64,000 nt of DNA from Clostridia bacterium (GTDB lineage: Bacteria > Bacillota > Clostridia > Oscillospirales > CAG-272), in contig JAFVXI010000018.1 of assembly GCA_017501245.1 (NCBI GenBank), forward strand, positions 1 through 64,000, given 5' to 3'. The translations under genes and the position numbers were made by a program. Below, one piece after another: positions 9,005 through 16,808 of this stretch; the stretch's first letter is position 1; each line of letters begins with the position of its first letter. Below the pieces are notes generated by a model that ran no database searches, was not told the origin of the DNA, and worked only from the letters and a program-made list of their open reading frames with translations.

Positions 9005-10808
9005 CGTCGAGCCTGAGAACTGCCATAAACGCCTCGGGAGTCACCTCGACCGAGCCGAGCTTACGCATCTTCTTCTTTCCTTCCTTCTGCTTTTCGAGCA
9101 GCTTCTTCTTTCTGGTTATATCGCCGCCGTAGCACTTTGCGAGGACGTCCTTACGCATAGCCTTGACCGTCTCGCGGGCGATGATCTTTGAGCCGATCGC
9201 CGCCTGGATGGGTATCTCGAAGAGCTGGCGCGGGATGTTTTCCTTGAGCTTTTCGGCTATTCTTCTCGCTCTTCCGTAGGCTCTGTCCTCAAAGACGATG
9301 AAGGAGAGAGCGTCGACCTGCTCGCCGTTTAGCATAAAGTCCAGCTTGACGAGCTTCGAGGGCTGATAATCCTTAAGCTCGTAGTCGAGCGAGGCGTAGC
9401 CCTTCGAGCGGCTCTTGAGTGCGTCGAAGAAATCGTAGATGATCTCGTTGAGGGGCAGCTCGTAGTGTAATTCAACTCTCGTCGTGTCGAGATATTTCAT
9501 ATCGATAAAAATGCCGCGCCTGTCCTGGCAGAGGTCCATAATTCCGCCGACGTAATCGGTGGGGGTTATGATAGCCGCCTTCATCATAGGCTCGTACGCC
9601 GTGTCTATCTCGTCAGGCGAGGGGAACTTCGAGGGGTTGTCGATGGTGATCATCTCGCCGCTGCGGAGCTTGACGTTATAGATGACGGAGGGGGCGGTGG
9701 TGATAAGATCGAGATTAAACTCTCGCTCAAGCCTCTCCTCTATGATCTCCATATGCAACAGGCCAAGGAAGCCGCAGCGGAAGCCGAAGCCCAGAGCTAT
9801 CGAGGTCTCGGGCTCGAAAACGAGCGAGGCGTCGTTCAGCTGGAGCTTTTCAAGCGCCTCACGGAGGTCGCCGTATCTTGCGCCGTCTGCGGGATATATT
9901 CCGGAATATACCATTGGATGCACGTCACGGAAGCCGGGGAGGGGCTCGTCTGCTCCGCCCTCTGCCGTGGTTATCGTATCTCCGACTCTCGTGTCGCCGA
10001 CCGTCTTGATTGACGCCGTGAGGTAGCCGACCTCGCCGGCTGAAAGCTCCTCTGCCTTGGCGAGTCCGAAGGGCTCGAGCGTTCCGACCTCTACGACCTC
10101 AAACTCACTTCCCTTCGCCATAAGGCGGATCCTGTCGCCCGCCCTGAGCCTTCCGTCCATTATACGGACGTAGACGACGACGCCGAGGTAGGAGTCGTAA
10201 TGCGAGTCGAATATGAGCGCCTTGAGGGGTGCGTCGGGGCTGCCGCCGGGGGCGGGGATGTCGGTCACTATCTTCTCAAGCACGTCCTTGATGTTGAGGC
10301 CGACCTTTGCCGAAACGGCGGGACAATCCTCTGCGGGGATGCCTATGATGTCCTCGATCTCGGCTCTCGTTCCGTCGATGTTAGCGGAGGCGAGGTCGAT
10401 CTTGTTAATAACGGGGAGGATCTCAAGGTCGTTGTCTATGGCGAGATATGCGTTTGCAAGCGTCTGAGCCTCAACGCCCTGCGTCGCATCAACGACGAGA
10501 AGTGCGCCCTCGCATGCCTGCAGCGAGCGGGAGACCTCGTAGCCGAAGTCGACGTGGCCGGGGGTGTCAATGAGGTTGAACTCATAGTCCTCGCCGTTGT
10601 CGGCTCTGTAATTGAGCTTTACCGCCCTTGCCTTGATGGTTATTCCGCGCTCACGCTCAAGATCCATATTGTCGAGGATCTGCGCCTCCATATCACGGGT
10701 AGCAACCGTGCTGGTCGCCTCAAGCAGACGGTCCGCAAGAGTGGACTTTCCGTGGTCTATGTGCGCTATAATTGAAAAATTTCTTATATGCTTTTGCTTT
10801 TCTGTCAC
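8994..10808 (-). CDS. lepA: Elongation factor 4 (back-translocase)
   Basis: EF-4/LepA is a ribosome-binding GTPase related to EF-G that affects back-translocation and initiation. Length 604 is standard. GTPase motifs are AHIDHGKST (15-23), [15 protein letters not shown] and NKID. The C-terminal LepA-specific domain ends in the basic stretch [17 protein letters not shown]. The start appears to be GTG, preceded only by a weak purine stretch (AACGAAA). It is the first gene of a lepA-hemW pair, separated from the upstream mutase gene by a short block of hairpin repeats. Confidence 0.96.
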   Translation of the reverse strand: MTEKQKHIRNFSIIAHIDHGKSTLADRLLEATSTVATRDMEAQILDNMDLERERGITIKARAVKLNYRADNGEDYEFNLIDTPGHVDFGYEVSRSLQACEGALLVVDATQGVEAQTLANAYLAIDNDLEILPVINKIDLASANIDGTRAEIEDIIGIPAEDCPAVSAKVGLNIKDVLEKIVTDIPAPGGSPDAPLKALIFDSHYDSYLGVVVYVRIMDGRLRAGDRIRLMAKGSEFEVVEVGTLEPFGLAKAEELSAGEVGYLTASIKTVGDTRVGDTITTAEGGADEPLPGFRDVHPMVYSGIYPADGARYGDLREALEKLQLNDASLVFEPETSIALGFGFRCGFLGLLHMEIIEERLEREFNLDLITTAPSVIYNVKLRSGEMITIDNPSKFPSPDEIDTAYEPMMKAAIITPTDYVGGIMDLCQDRRGIFIDMKYLDTTRVELHYELPLNEIIYDFFDALKSRSKGYASLDYELKDYQPSKLVKLDFMLNGEQVDALSFIVFEDRAYGRARRIAEKLKENIPRQLFEIPIQAAIGSKIIARETVKAMRKDVLAKCYGGDITRKKKLLEKQKEGKKKMRKLGSVEVTPEAFMAVLRLDDDN

Positions 10809-10819
10809 TTTCGTTTACC

Positions 10820-10899
10820 GAGGCTTCCTGCCTCCGTCTTTCTCTCAAATCACGGCTCTCGCCGTGTATAATCACTCACTCTGTGAGTGTATCTCATCT
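10820..10899. repeat. Hairpin-linker repeats between the mutase gene and lepA
   Basis: There are three palindromes: GAGGC/GCCTC (10820-10834), CACGGC/GCCGTG (10851-10866) and CACTCAC/GTGAGTG (10873-10889), with linkers tataat and tatctcatc. The last linker is identical to one upstream of thrC. Confidence 0.7.
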
Positions 10900-10916
10900 G
10901 GGGCGCTAGCCTTGCA

Positions 10917-12656
10917 TCAAACCGCCGTCATTCTCCTGCCGTCGCGCTCGTATGCCTCGAGCTTCTTTGCGAGGGTGCATTCGCACTCGTCGTGAGCGAG
11001 GATGTAGATCTTGATCTTGGGCTCGGTGCCGGAGGGGCGGACGATGACCTTGTCACCGTTTTCAAGCGTGTAGTAAAGCACGTCGGAGGAGGGCTGACCC
11101 GTGGGGCTGACTGCGCCCGAGGTCATATCCTTTACCTCACCCGACTTATAGTCGCCGACCGACGCTACCTTAACGCCGCCGATCTCAGTGGGTGCGTTAT
11201 CTCTCAAGGACTGCATGATCCTCTTGCGGCGCTCGATGCCGTCAAGTCCCTCCATATAGATGTCGATGACGCCCTCTTTATAGAAGCCGTATCTCTTATA
11301 GAGCTCTGCGAGAGCGTCAGAGAGGGTCATTCCCTTTTTCTTATAGAATGCCGTCATCTCGAGGATCATCATAGAAGCCTCGACAGCGTCCTTATCTCTT
11401 GCGTAGGAGCCGAGCAGGTAGCCGTAGCTCTCCTCAAAGCCGAGGATAAAGCCGCTCTCCTTGCCCTCCCTCTCGTAGTTTTTGATGACCTCGCCTATAA
11501 ACTTGAAGCCTGTCAGCACGTCGTGGAGCACGACGCCGTTATCCTTAGCGATCTTATACGCCATATCGGTGGAAACGATGCTCTTGACGCAGAAGGCGCC
11601 CTCGAGCCTGCCCGCCTTGCGGCGCTCGGAGATAGCGTAGTCGAGAAGGAGCGCACCCATCTGGTTTCCCGTGATGGTGGTAAAGCTGCCGTCGGGCGTT
11701 CTCGTCATTACGCCGACTCTGTCGGAGTCGGGGTCGGTTGCGATAATGAGGTCGGAGCCTACCCTGTTTGCGATCTCGATGCCGTCGGTAAAGACGTCGG
11801 GATACTCGGGGTTAGGCTTCTTTACGGTGGGGAAATTGCCGTCTGCCTGCATCTGGCTCTCGACGAGGTAAAGATGCTTGAGGCCGAGGCGGCGGAACAC
11901 CTCAGGCACGAGAACTCTGCCCGCACCGTGAAGAGGCGTGTAGACGACCTTGAGCTCGTCGGCGACCTCCTCGACGAGCGAGGGGTTTATAGCCGTGCCA
12001 AGAACTGCGGCGAGATACTTCTCGTCAAACTCAGCGCCGAGGACGGTGATGAGCCCGGATCTTACAGCCTCGTCGAAGTCGGCGATGCCCGAGAGGTCAA
12101 GCGGATCAAACTCCGCCATAGCCGCGGCAACTATGCTTGCATGCTCGGGGGCGAGCTGTGCGCCGTCCTCCCAGTATGCCTTGTAGCCGTTATATTCCTT
12201 GGGATTATGCGAGGCGGTGATGTTGATGCCCGCAAGCGCACCGCACTCTCTGACAGCGAAGGAAAGCTCGGGAGTAGGGCGGATATCATCGAAGATAAAG
12301 GCTCTGATGCCCTCGCCCGCAAGCACGCATGCGCAGATCTTGGCGAAGTCCATAGAGTTATTACGGGAGTCGCAGGCGATGGCAACGCCTCTTTTCTCTC
12401 CTCCCTCCTTCTTGACGAGGGCGGCGATGCCTCGGGTAGCCGATGCAACGGTAAAGCGGTTCATACAGCCGATGCCCATAGACATCGTCGAGCGCAGGCC
12501 TGCCGTGCCGAAGGACATGGGCGAGCCAAAGCGAAGCTCCTTTGCCTCCTCGTCATGGGCGATAGCGACAAGCTCGGCACGCTCGCAGTCGGTCAGGCTC
12601 TCGGATGCGAGCCATCTCTTATATTCGATCTCGTAGTTTTTCACGGTGTTTCTCAC
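10917..12656 (-). CDS. Phospho-sugar mutase (phosphoglucomutase/phosphomannomutase)
   Basis: An alpha-D-phosphohexomutase of 579 residues, the length of the PgcA-type phosphoglucomutases of Firmicutes. It would interconvert glucose 1- and 6-phosphate, and possibly the mannose forms, feeding cell-wall and capsule precursors. The catalytic serine lies in TASHNP (147-152), the metal loop is ATDPDSDRVG (about 310-320), and the phosphate-binding C-terminal loop is RPSGTEPK (near 547). The start is probably the GTG at 12656; no strong ribosome binding site is seen there, and a second GTG four codons later is possible. It sits upstream of lepA on the same strand. Confidence 0.88.
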   Translation of the reverse strand: MRNTVKNYEIEYKRWLASESLTDCERAELVAIAHDEEAKELRFGSPMSFGTAGLRSTMSMGIGCMNRFTVASATRGIAALVKKEGGEKRGVAIACDSRNNSMDFAKICACVLAGEGIRAFIFDDIRPTPELSFAVRECGALAGINITASHNPKEYNGYKAYWEDGAQLAPEHASIVAAAMAEFDPLDLSGIADFDEAVRSGLITVLGAEFDEKYLAAVLGTAINPSLVEEVADELKVVYTPLHGAGRVLVPEVFRRLGLKHLYLVESQMQADGNFPTVKKPNPEYPDVFTDGIEIANRVGSDLIIATDPDSDRVGVMTRTPDGSFTTITGNQMGALLLDYAISERRKAGRLEGAFCVKSIVSTDMAYKIAKDNGVVLHDVLTGFKFIGEVIKNYEREGKESGFILGFEESYGYLLGSYARDKDAVEASMMILEMTAFYKKKGMTLSDALAELYKRYGFYKEGVIDIYMEGLDGIERRKRIMQSLRDNAPTEIGGVKVASVGDYKSGEVKDMTSGAVSPTGQPSSDVLYYTLENGDKVIVRPSGTEPKIKIYILAHDECECTLAKKLEAYERDGRRMTAV

Positions 12657-12780
12657 TTTCTTGCCGCTCGTATCCGTTGGCGGCTGTATTTTTTATGTGG
12701 GATGATAGCGTAAACAAACGGTGCGGGGATCCGTAACTAAATAATAATGCGCACGGGCGCAAGCCGCCTCCCGGGACGCG

Positions 12781-12915
12781 GTCAGTCCTCAGCCTTCAGG
12801 GATGCGAGGGAGCGTCAAGCCGGGTGTAAAACCTCAGCCTTCGGGGATGCGAGAGCGCCGCACGCCGGGGCAAGACGGTCAGTCCTCTGCCCCAAGGGAT
12901 GAAAGAGCCCTTGCG
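12781..12915. repeat. Partial copies of the TSCPD gene 3' end
   Basis: The coding end of the next gene (tcagtcctctgccccaaggg, from 12879) recurs in altered form at 12781 (tcagtcctcagccttcaggg) and again near 12832 (cctcagccttcggggatgcg). The two downstream copies are non-coding and look like decayed tandem duplications. Confidence 0.6.
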
Positions 12916-13136
12916 AGCTGATCGGGGCAGGAGGTGTTCTTGAAGCCGCACTTGATGCCGCCGAGCTTGGCGATAGCCTCCTCGACCTTCATACCCTTGA
13001 CGAGGGCGCTGACGCCCTGCGTGTTTCCTGCGCAGCCGCCTACAAACTTACAGCCTACGACTACGTCGTCCTCGACGTCGATGATGATGGCTCTCGAGCA
13101 GGTGCCCTGAGTTTTGTATTCAATGTGCTTGGTCAT
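12879..13136 (-). CDS. TSCPD-domain protein (TIGR03905-like)
   Basis: An 85-residue protein containing NTSCPDQLARAL, the TSCPD signature. It has five cysteines (13, 29, 35, 63, 70), so metal binding is plausible. The domain is known from the C-terminus of some B12-dependent ribonucleotide reductases and, as here, from stand-alone short proteins of Clostridia with no assigned function. AAAGGAAG precedes the ATG. It lies 15 bases downstream of the prephenate-dehydratase-like gene and is probably co-transcribed with it. Confidence 0.85.
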   Translation of the reverse strand: MTKHIEYKTQGTCSRAIIIDVEDDVVVGCKFVGGCAGNTQGVSALVKGMKVEEAIAKLGGIKCGFKNTSCPDQLARALSSLGAED

Positions 13137-13151
13137 GGTTTCTTCCTTTCG

Positions 13152-14108
13152 TTATTCAAGGTTTTTATAGACGCCGACCGTAATGACGTCGGGAGCATAT
13201 ATAGCCAGATAGAAGAGGAGTGGGATTATTTCCCTTCCCTCATCACGCAAGACGAGCGAGAAATAGGACTCGGGCTCGCCCTCCTCCATATGCGTGAGGG
13301 TGCTGATGCGGTAGACGCTCATTCCGAAGGCTCTGCCGACCGTGAGTAGCTCCTCGAGCGTGTCGCTGTCCTCCGCCGAGAGCCTCAGCTCAAGATATCT
13401 GTCGTCGTCCTTGTGTAGCCTCGTGCGGCGGAAGCGCGTGGAGATCAGTGCGTAGCGCATATCCTGCGAGGAGTCGAAGCCCCAGACGGGTGTGACGCCC
13501 GTGATCTTAAGATCGCTTCGGTATATCAGCTCGGACACCGTCGGCAGCCTTACGCCTCCCCTCTCCTCGATGGGTAGAAGGATATAATCGACCTCGCCCG
13601 AGGTGAGCAGCTTAACGCAGTCCTTGAAATCGCCTGCGTACCTGACCCTGGGGTCACGGAAGTCAACCGAAAAGACGTCGTACGCCTCGTCGGAAAACTG
13701 ATTTCTCACGTATGCGAAGCGCTCGCCCGAGAGGGGCTCGCCGAGGAAGTCCTCCTCCGTGAGCGTCGTCCCCCGCCCCCTTAGAGATGAAAGCACCGAA
13801 TAGGCGAGATGCGCCCTGTCGACAGCCTCCATACTGCGTGCGAGGCCGATAAAGGCGTGGCGCAGCTCAGAGCGCACGCTCTCCTCTTTAGGATAGGAGC
13901 CGAGCGAAAGCACCTCCGAGATGACCGAGGCGATGCCGAGAGCACCAAGCTCCTTACCGCCCATGGAGATCGCAAGAGCAGCCATCTCGTCGGCAACGTC
14001 GTCTATCTCAAGCGCTCTCGCCTCGCATAGCCGTGAGGCGTCCTTAGCGAGCTTATCGAGGTTGTCGGCATAGACGCCGAGGATATCTTCTCTGTCGCTT
14101 GACGGCAT
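13152..14108 (-). CDS. Prephenate dehydratase-like protein with ACT domain
   Basis: A 318-residue protein. Residues 1-100 are helical and could be a degenerate chorismate-mutase-like part. The middle contains VDYILLPIEERGG, like the PIE element of prephenate dehydratase, then LKITGV, and ALISTRF, which resembles the conserved TRF motif. The end (FGMSVYRISTLTH ... YFSLVLRD) fits an ACT regulatory domain. These parallels suggest an enzyme of phenylalanine synthesis or a sensory derivative, but key residues cannot be verified by eye. The open frame extends upstream to 14342; the ATG at 14108 with AAAGGAGAG just before it is the credible start. No other aromatic amino acid gene is nearby. Confidence 0.5.
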   Translation of the reverse strand: MPSSDREDILGVYADNLDKLAKDASRLCEARALEIDDVADEMAALAISMGGKELGALGIASVISEVLSLGSYPKEESVRSELRHAFIGLARSMEAVDRAHLAYSVLSSLRGRGTTLTEEDFLGEPLSGERFAYVRNQFSDEAYDVFSVDFRDPRVRYAGDFKDCVKLLTSGEVDYILLPIEERGGVRLPTVSELIYRSDLKITGVTPVWGFDSSQDMRYALISTRFRRTRLHKDDDRYLELRLSAEDSDTLEELLTVGRAFGMSVYRISTLTHMEEGEPESYFSLVLRDEGREIIPLLFYLAIYAPDVITVGVYKNLE

Positions 14109-14242
14109 AGCTCTCTCCTTTCCATACTTTATCAGTATAATTATACTACACCCGCACGCAAAATACAATAGTTTTTTATATAGGCTATGCGACTTTCGGA
14201 AGGTTTTTTTGCAAAGGCACGCCAAAAGGAGGTTGATCGAAC

Positions 14243-14286
14243 AAAAAAGCACACGTTGCCCTGATAGACAAGCGTGTGCTTTTTTC
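14243..14286 (-). terminator. Terminator of the 14.4-14.8 kb gene
   Basis: AAAAAAGCACACG / CGTGTGCTTTTTT encloses a loop of about 17 bases. It lies 100 bases beyond the stop codon of the minus-strand membrane protein gene and could also act on the plus strand. Confidence 0.7.
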
Positions 14287-14381
14287 TGCCTTAAACGAGT
14301 GAAAAGGTCAACTTGGGCAGGTAAAACTGAAAAAAAGGTCAATTTTGATGATTATGACAGTCCTTTTTATCGTCATACTGT

Positions 14382-14813
14382 TTACGGTAATTCATCTTGT
14401 TTTGTAAACCCACAGAAAACGTCGCCATTAAAATAAAGTGTTATTCGATCACCAACGGAAACGGCAAGATAGCTCTCTTCATCGAGCATAATATCAAATG
14501 TTTCGCCGTTACTTGTGAGATATGTTATGTAAAATTCTTTAACCGTTTTTGGAGACTTTATTCCATAAAGTGCAACGCCGCAACGCATATCTTGAATCGT
14601 CGCGTTTACTTCGGTATATTGAATTTCGGAATCATCCTCGAGCATGGCAATTCTTTTGGCTTCTTCCTCGGCTAAAAACTCCTTGAGCGATTTTCCGCCT
14701 CTTCGAGCTTTCTCTGCTTTCTCCTGTTTTATCGCAAGAACAAACATAATAACAAAGAATGCTATGATTGCTAAAGCTGCTATGACAATCAAGATTTTTT
14801 CAAGTATTCCCAT
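14382..14813 (-). CDS. Small membrane protein, DUF2500-like
   Basis: A 143-residue protein with one N-terminal membrane helix (about 6-29), a charged linker, and a small beta domain whose end (VSVGDRITLYFNGDVFCGF) resembles the DUF2500 family. Function unknown. The open frame runs upstream through tRNA-Leu; the ATG at 14813, preceded by GAGAGGCGGTGGG, is the likely start. Base composition is visibly richer in A and T than its neighbours, with many AAA, ATT and TTT codons, which may mean recent acquisition. Confidence 0.55.
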   Translation of the reverse strand: MGILEKILIVIAALAIIAFFVIMFVLAIKQEKAEKARRGGKSLKEFLAEEEAKRIAMLEDDSEIQYTEVNATIQDMRCGVALYGIKSPKTVKEFYITYLTSNGETFDIMLDEESYLAVSVGDRITLYFNGDVFCGFTKQDELP

Positions 14814-14857
14814 ATACCCACCGCCTCTCTTAGCTTCATTATACCACACTTTCGCAA

Positions 14858-15000
14858 ATAAAACAAGGCGTAGCCTTGTATCTTTAATGAAATAGTGCGT
14901 TGCACGATGAAATCCGCCTCCCCCATCCCGACGAAGTCGGATTTCATCGCGAAGCGATTTCATCCACCAAAGGTGGATTTCTTCCGCCAACGGCGGATTT
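14858..15000. repeat. Hairpin-linker repeats with atttcatc linker
   Basis: Stems ACAAGGC/GCCTTGT, GTGC/GCAC, CCGAC/GTCGG, CCACC/GGTGG and CCGCC/GGCGG are spaced by atttcatc or its complement gatgaaat. This is the same architecture as the arrays at 28-485 and 42.4-43.0 kb. Confidence 0.75.
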
Positions 15001-15005
15001 AACTG

Positions 15006-15040
15006 AAAAAAGACGATCGCTTCCGCAATCGTCTTTTTTC
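15006..15040 (-). terminator. Terminator of tRNA-Leu
   Basis: AAAAAAGACGAT / ATCGTCTTTTTT with a 10-base loop directly follows the tRNA on the minus strand. Confidence 0.8.
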
Positions 15041-15041
15041 T

Positions 15042-15128
15042 TGGTGCCGGTAGTCGGGGTCGAACCGACACGGTATTGCTACCTTCGGATTTTGAGTCCG
15101 ACGCGTCTGCCAATTCCACCATACCGGC
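15042..15128 (-). tRNA. tRNA-Leu (anticodon CAA)
   Basis: A class II cloverleaf of 87 nt with encoded CCA. The acceptor is GCCGGTA / TACCGGC, the anticodon stem TCGGA / TCCGA encloses CTCAAAA, a variable arm is present (AGGTAGCAATACCGT), and the T arm carries GGTTCGACCCC. Anticodon CAA reads the leucine codon TTG. Confidence 0.95.
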
Positions 15129-15137
15129 GTGATATTC

Positions 15138-15166
15138 ATTGTATCACACCACGGGCAAAAAATCAA
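15138..15166 (-). promoter_or_regulatory. SigA promoter of tRNA-Leu
   Basis: On the minus strand TTGATT (15161-15166) and TACAAT (15138-15143) are 17 bases apart, ending 9 bases before the tRNA 5' end. Confidence 0.7.
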
Positions 15167-15291
15167 GCCCTTTTTGCGAAGTTCTTTGCCGGGACGTCAC
15201 TTTTTTAAAGCTCGTAGAGAGATGTGGCGGATTTACGGATCTCTTTCGTTTTTATTCACTTTCTTTTTCGCATTCTTTTTTCGCAAAAGCA

Positions 15292-15320
15292 TTGACTTGA
15301 CTCGTCCGCCGTGATATAAT
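15292..15320 (+). promoter_or_regulatory. SigA promoter of the glycosidase-like gene
   Basis: TTGACT (15292-15297) and TATAAT (15315-15320) are separated by 17 bases, 45 bases upstream of the start codon at 15365. Confidence 0.75.
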
Positions 15321-15364
15321 GACCTCGAAAAACAAAAAAATTCTGCCCTATGGAGGACAAAACA

Positions 15365-16717
15365 ATGAAGCATTTGGTTTACGACCGCTATCCCCTTGGC
15401 AACAAGCGCTTTAAGTGGCGCCAGAGGGATTACGCCCTTTCAAACTTCGCCGCTATCGGCCGCACCGTCGAGGGCGACCCTGCGGAGGTTCTTGATAACA
15501 ATATCCGCATACTCAAGGAAGCGGGCTTTAATATGACCGAGCTTGGCTGGGCTTGCCACGAGGGTGCGTGGGCTGCAGTCGACGCCTGCGAGAAGTATGG
15601 GCTTGACCTCATCTTCCAGGATATGACCATTATGGGCGGTATGCAGCATCACTGCCTTGAAAACAAGGTGTCGCCCGACGTGCCAAAGAAGCTCGCCGAG
15701 ACGCTGAAGGACAAGAAGCACACTATCGGCTACTACGTATGGGATGAGCCTCACTCCGACGAGCAGCTCGCAGAGGCGAGAAGGCAGATGGATATGCTCG
15801 AGGAGTTTGACCCCGAGGCTCTGCTCTTCACCGTTGCGCTCCCCAACTACAACAACGCCGGCGAAAACAGGGAGGGCCTCAACTGGCAGAACGGCAAGTT
15901 TGTCCCCTACGTCGACAGATTCCTTGAGAAGATGGATCCCCCCGTGCTTTCCTTCGACTACTACCCCGTAGGAAACTACTTTAACGTCTGGCCCGGCCAC
16001 AGATACGACTATGAAAAGCAGATGGACGACACCTATATGTGGCTCGACCTTGCGCTTTACAGAAGAAAGGCGCTTGAGAAGGATCTTCCCCTCTGGTTCT
16101 ACTATCAGGGCTGCCAGCTCTACAAGAGCGAGGACCCCGAGATGTTCATCTTCCCGATGGTCAGAGTTTGTATGTATGCGGGTGCGCTCTACGGCGCTAA
16201 GGGTCTCCAGCACTACGAGGCATGCTTCCGTGACGACCTCTCGGTCTGCAACCCGAAGGGTGAGAAGGGACGCTTCTTCGAGGATCAGAAGGCTATACAC
16301 AAGGAGTTTGCCGCACTTGGCAACACGCTTATGGCATTGACCTCCACCCTCGTCTACCACTCCGACGATCTCCTCCCCGGCGACGAGCATATGGCAGTAT
16401 GGTGCGATAAGCTATCCGACTCCACGCTCTTCTCCGCTCTGCCCCGCCGCACCTCCGTCGGCGAATTCTCGGATCAGTACGGAAACAAGTATATCATGGT
16501 GCTTAACCGTGACTATATGACCGCACTTGAGACCTCTATCGAGATGAATGGCAATTACAGAGTATACGAGGTTTCTAAGGTTGACGGCAGCCAGTCGGTC
16601 AAGGCTGACGCCACCTCCACGCTCGACCTTAAGCTCGCTCCCGGCGATGCGGCTCTCTTCCGCATCCAGGATGCTAAGGACGAGGCGTTCACCTGCGAGT
16701 ATAAGCTTGCAGAGTGA
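15365..16717 (+). CDS. Putative glycoside hydrolase-like TIM-barrel protein
   Basis: A 450-residue protein without a signal peptide, so probably cytoplasmic. The pattern of strands and helices (ILKEAGFNMTELGW, then YGLDLIFQDM, then IGYYVWDEP at 121-129, then VLSFDYYPVG, then LPLWFYYQGCQ) suggests a (beta/alpha)8 barrel of the beta-galactosidase/GH-A type, with E128 in WDEP a candidate acid/base. The last 70 residues look like a small beta domain (YIMVLNRDYMTALET). I cannot place it in a numbered family. The start is the ATG at 15365, nine bases after GGAGG; an ATG at 15350 lies too close to that site. It is followed at 91 bases by a heparinase-family gene, so both may process one glycan. Confidence 0.55.
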   Translation: MKHLVYDRYPLGNKRFKWRQRDYALSNFAAIGRTVEGDPAEVLDNNIRILKEAGFNMTELGWACHEGAWAAVDACEKYGLDLIFQDMTIMGGMQHHCLENKVSPDVPKKLAETLKDKKHTIGYYVWDEPHSDEQLAEARRQMDMLEEFDPEALLFTVALPNYNNAGENREGLNWQNGKFVPYVDRFLEKMDPPVLSFDYYPVGNYFNVWPGHRYDYEKQMDDTYMWLDLALYRRKALEKDLPLWFYYQGCQLYKSEDPEMFIFPMVRVCMYAGALYGAKGLQHYEACFRDDLSVCNPKGEKGRFFEDQKAIHKEFAALGNTLMALTSTLVYHSDDLLPGDEHMAVWCDKLSDSTLFSALPRRTSVGEFSDQYGNKYIMVLNRDYMTALETSIEMNGNYRVYEVSKVDGSQSVKADATSTLDLKLAPGDAALFRIQDAKDEAFTCEYKLAE

Positions 16718-16768
16718 AGGATTAATTGACAGTTTCGGGGAGCGCTCTCGCTCCCCGTTTGCCTTATT

Positions 16769-16786
16769 CACCCCTATATAGGGGTG
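16769..16786. promoter_or_regulatory. Perfect 18-bp palindrome before the heparinase gene
   Basis: CACCCCTATATAGGGGTG is perfectly self-complementary and ends 22 bases before the start codon at 16809. It follows a separate hairpin GGGGAGCG / CGCTCCCC (about 16738-16757). It could be an operator or an RNA hairpin controlling the second gene of the pair. Confidence 0.4.
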
Positions 16787-16808
16787 GCGACTATGAAAAG
16801 GAGCAGAT

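Noticed and set aside
10887..12713. 608-codon plus-strand open frame opposite the phosphohexomutase gene
   Set aside because: It is a mirror of the strongly biased codon use of the real gene; it lacks a ribosome binding site and any recognisable domain, while the minus strand encodes TASHNP and other mutase motifs.
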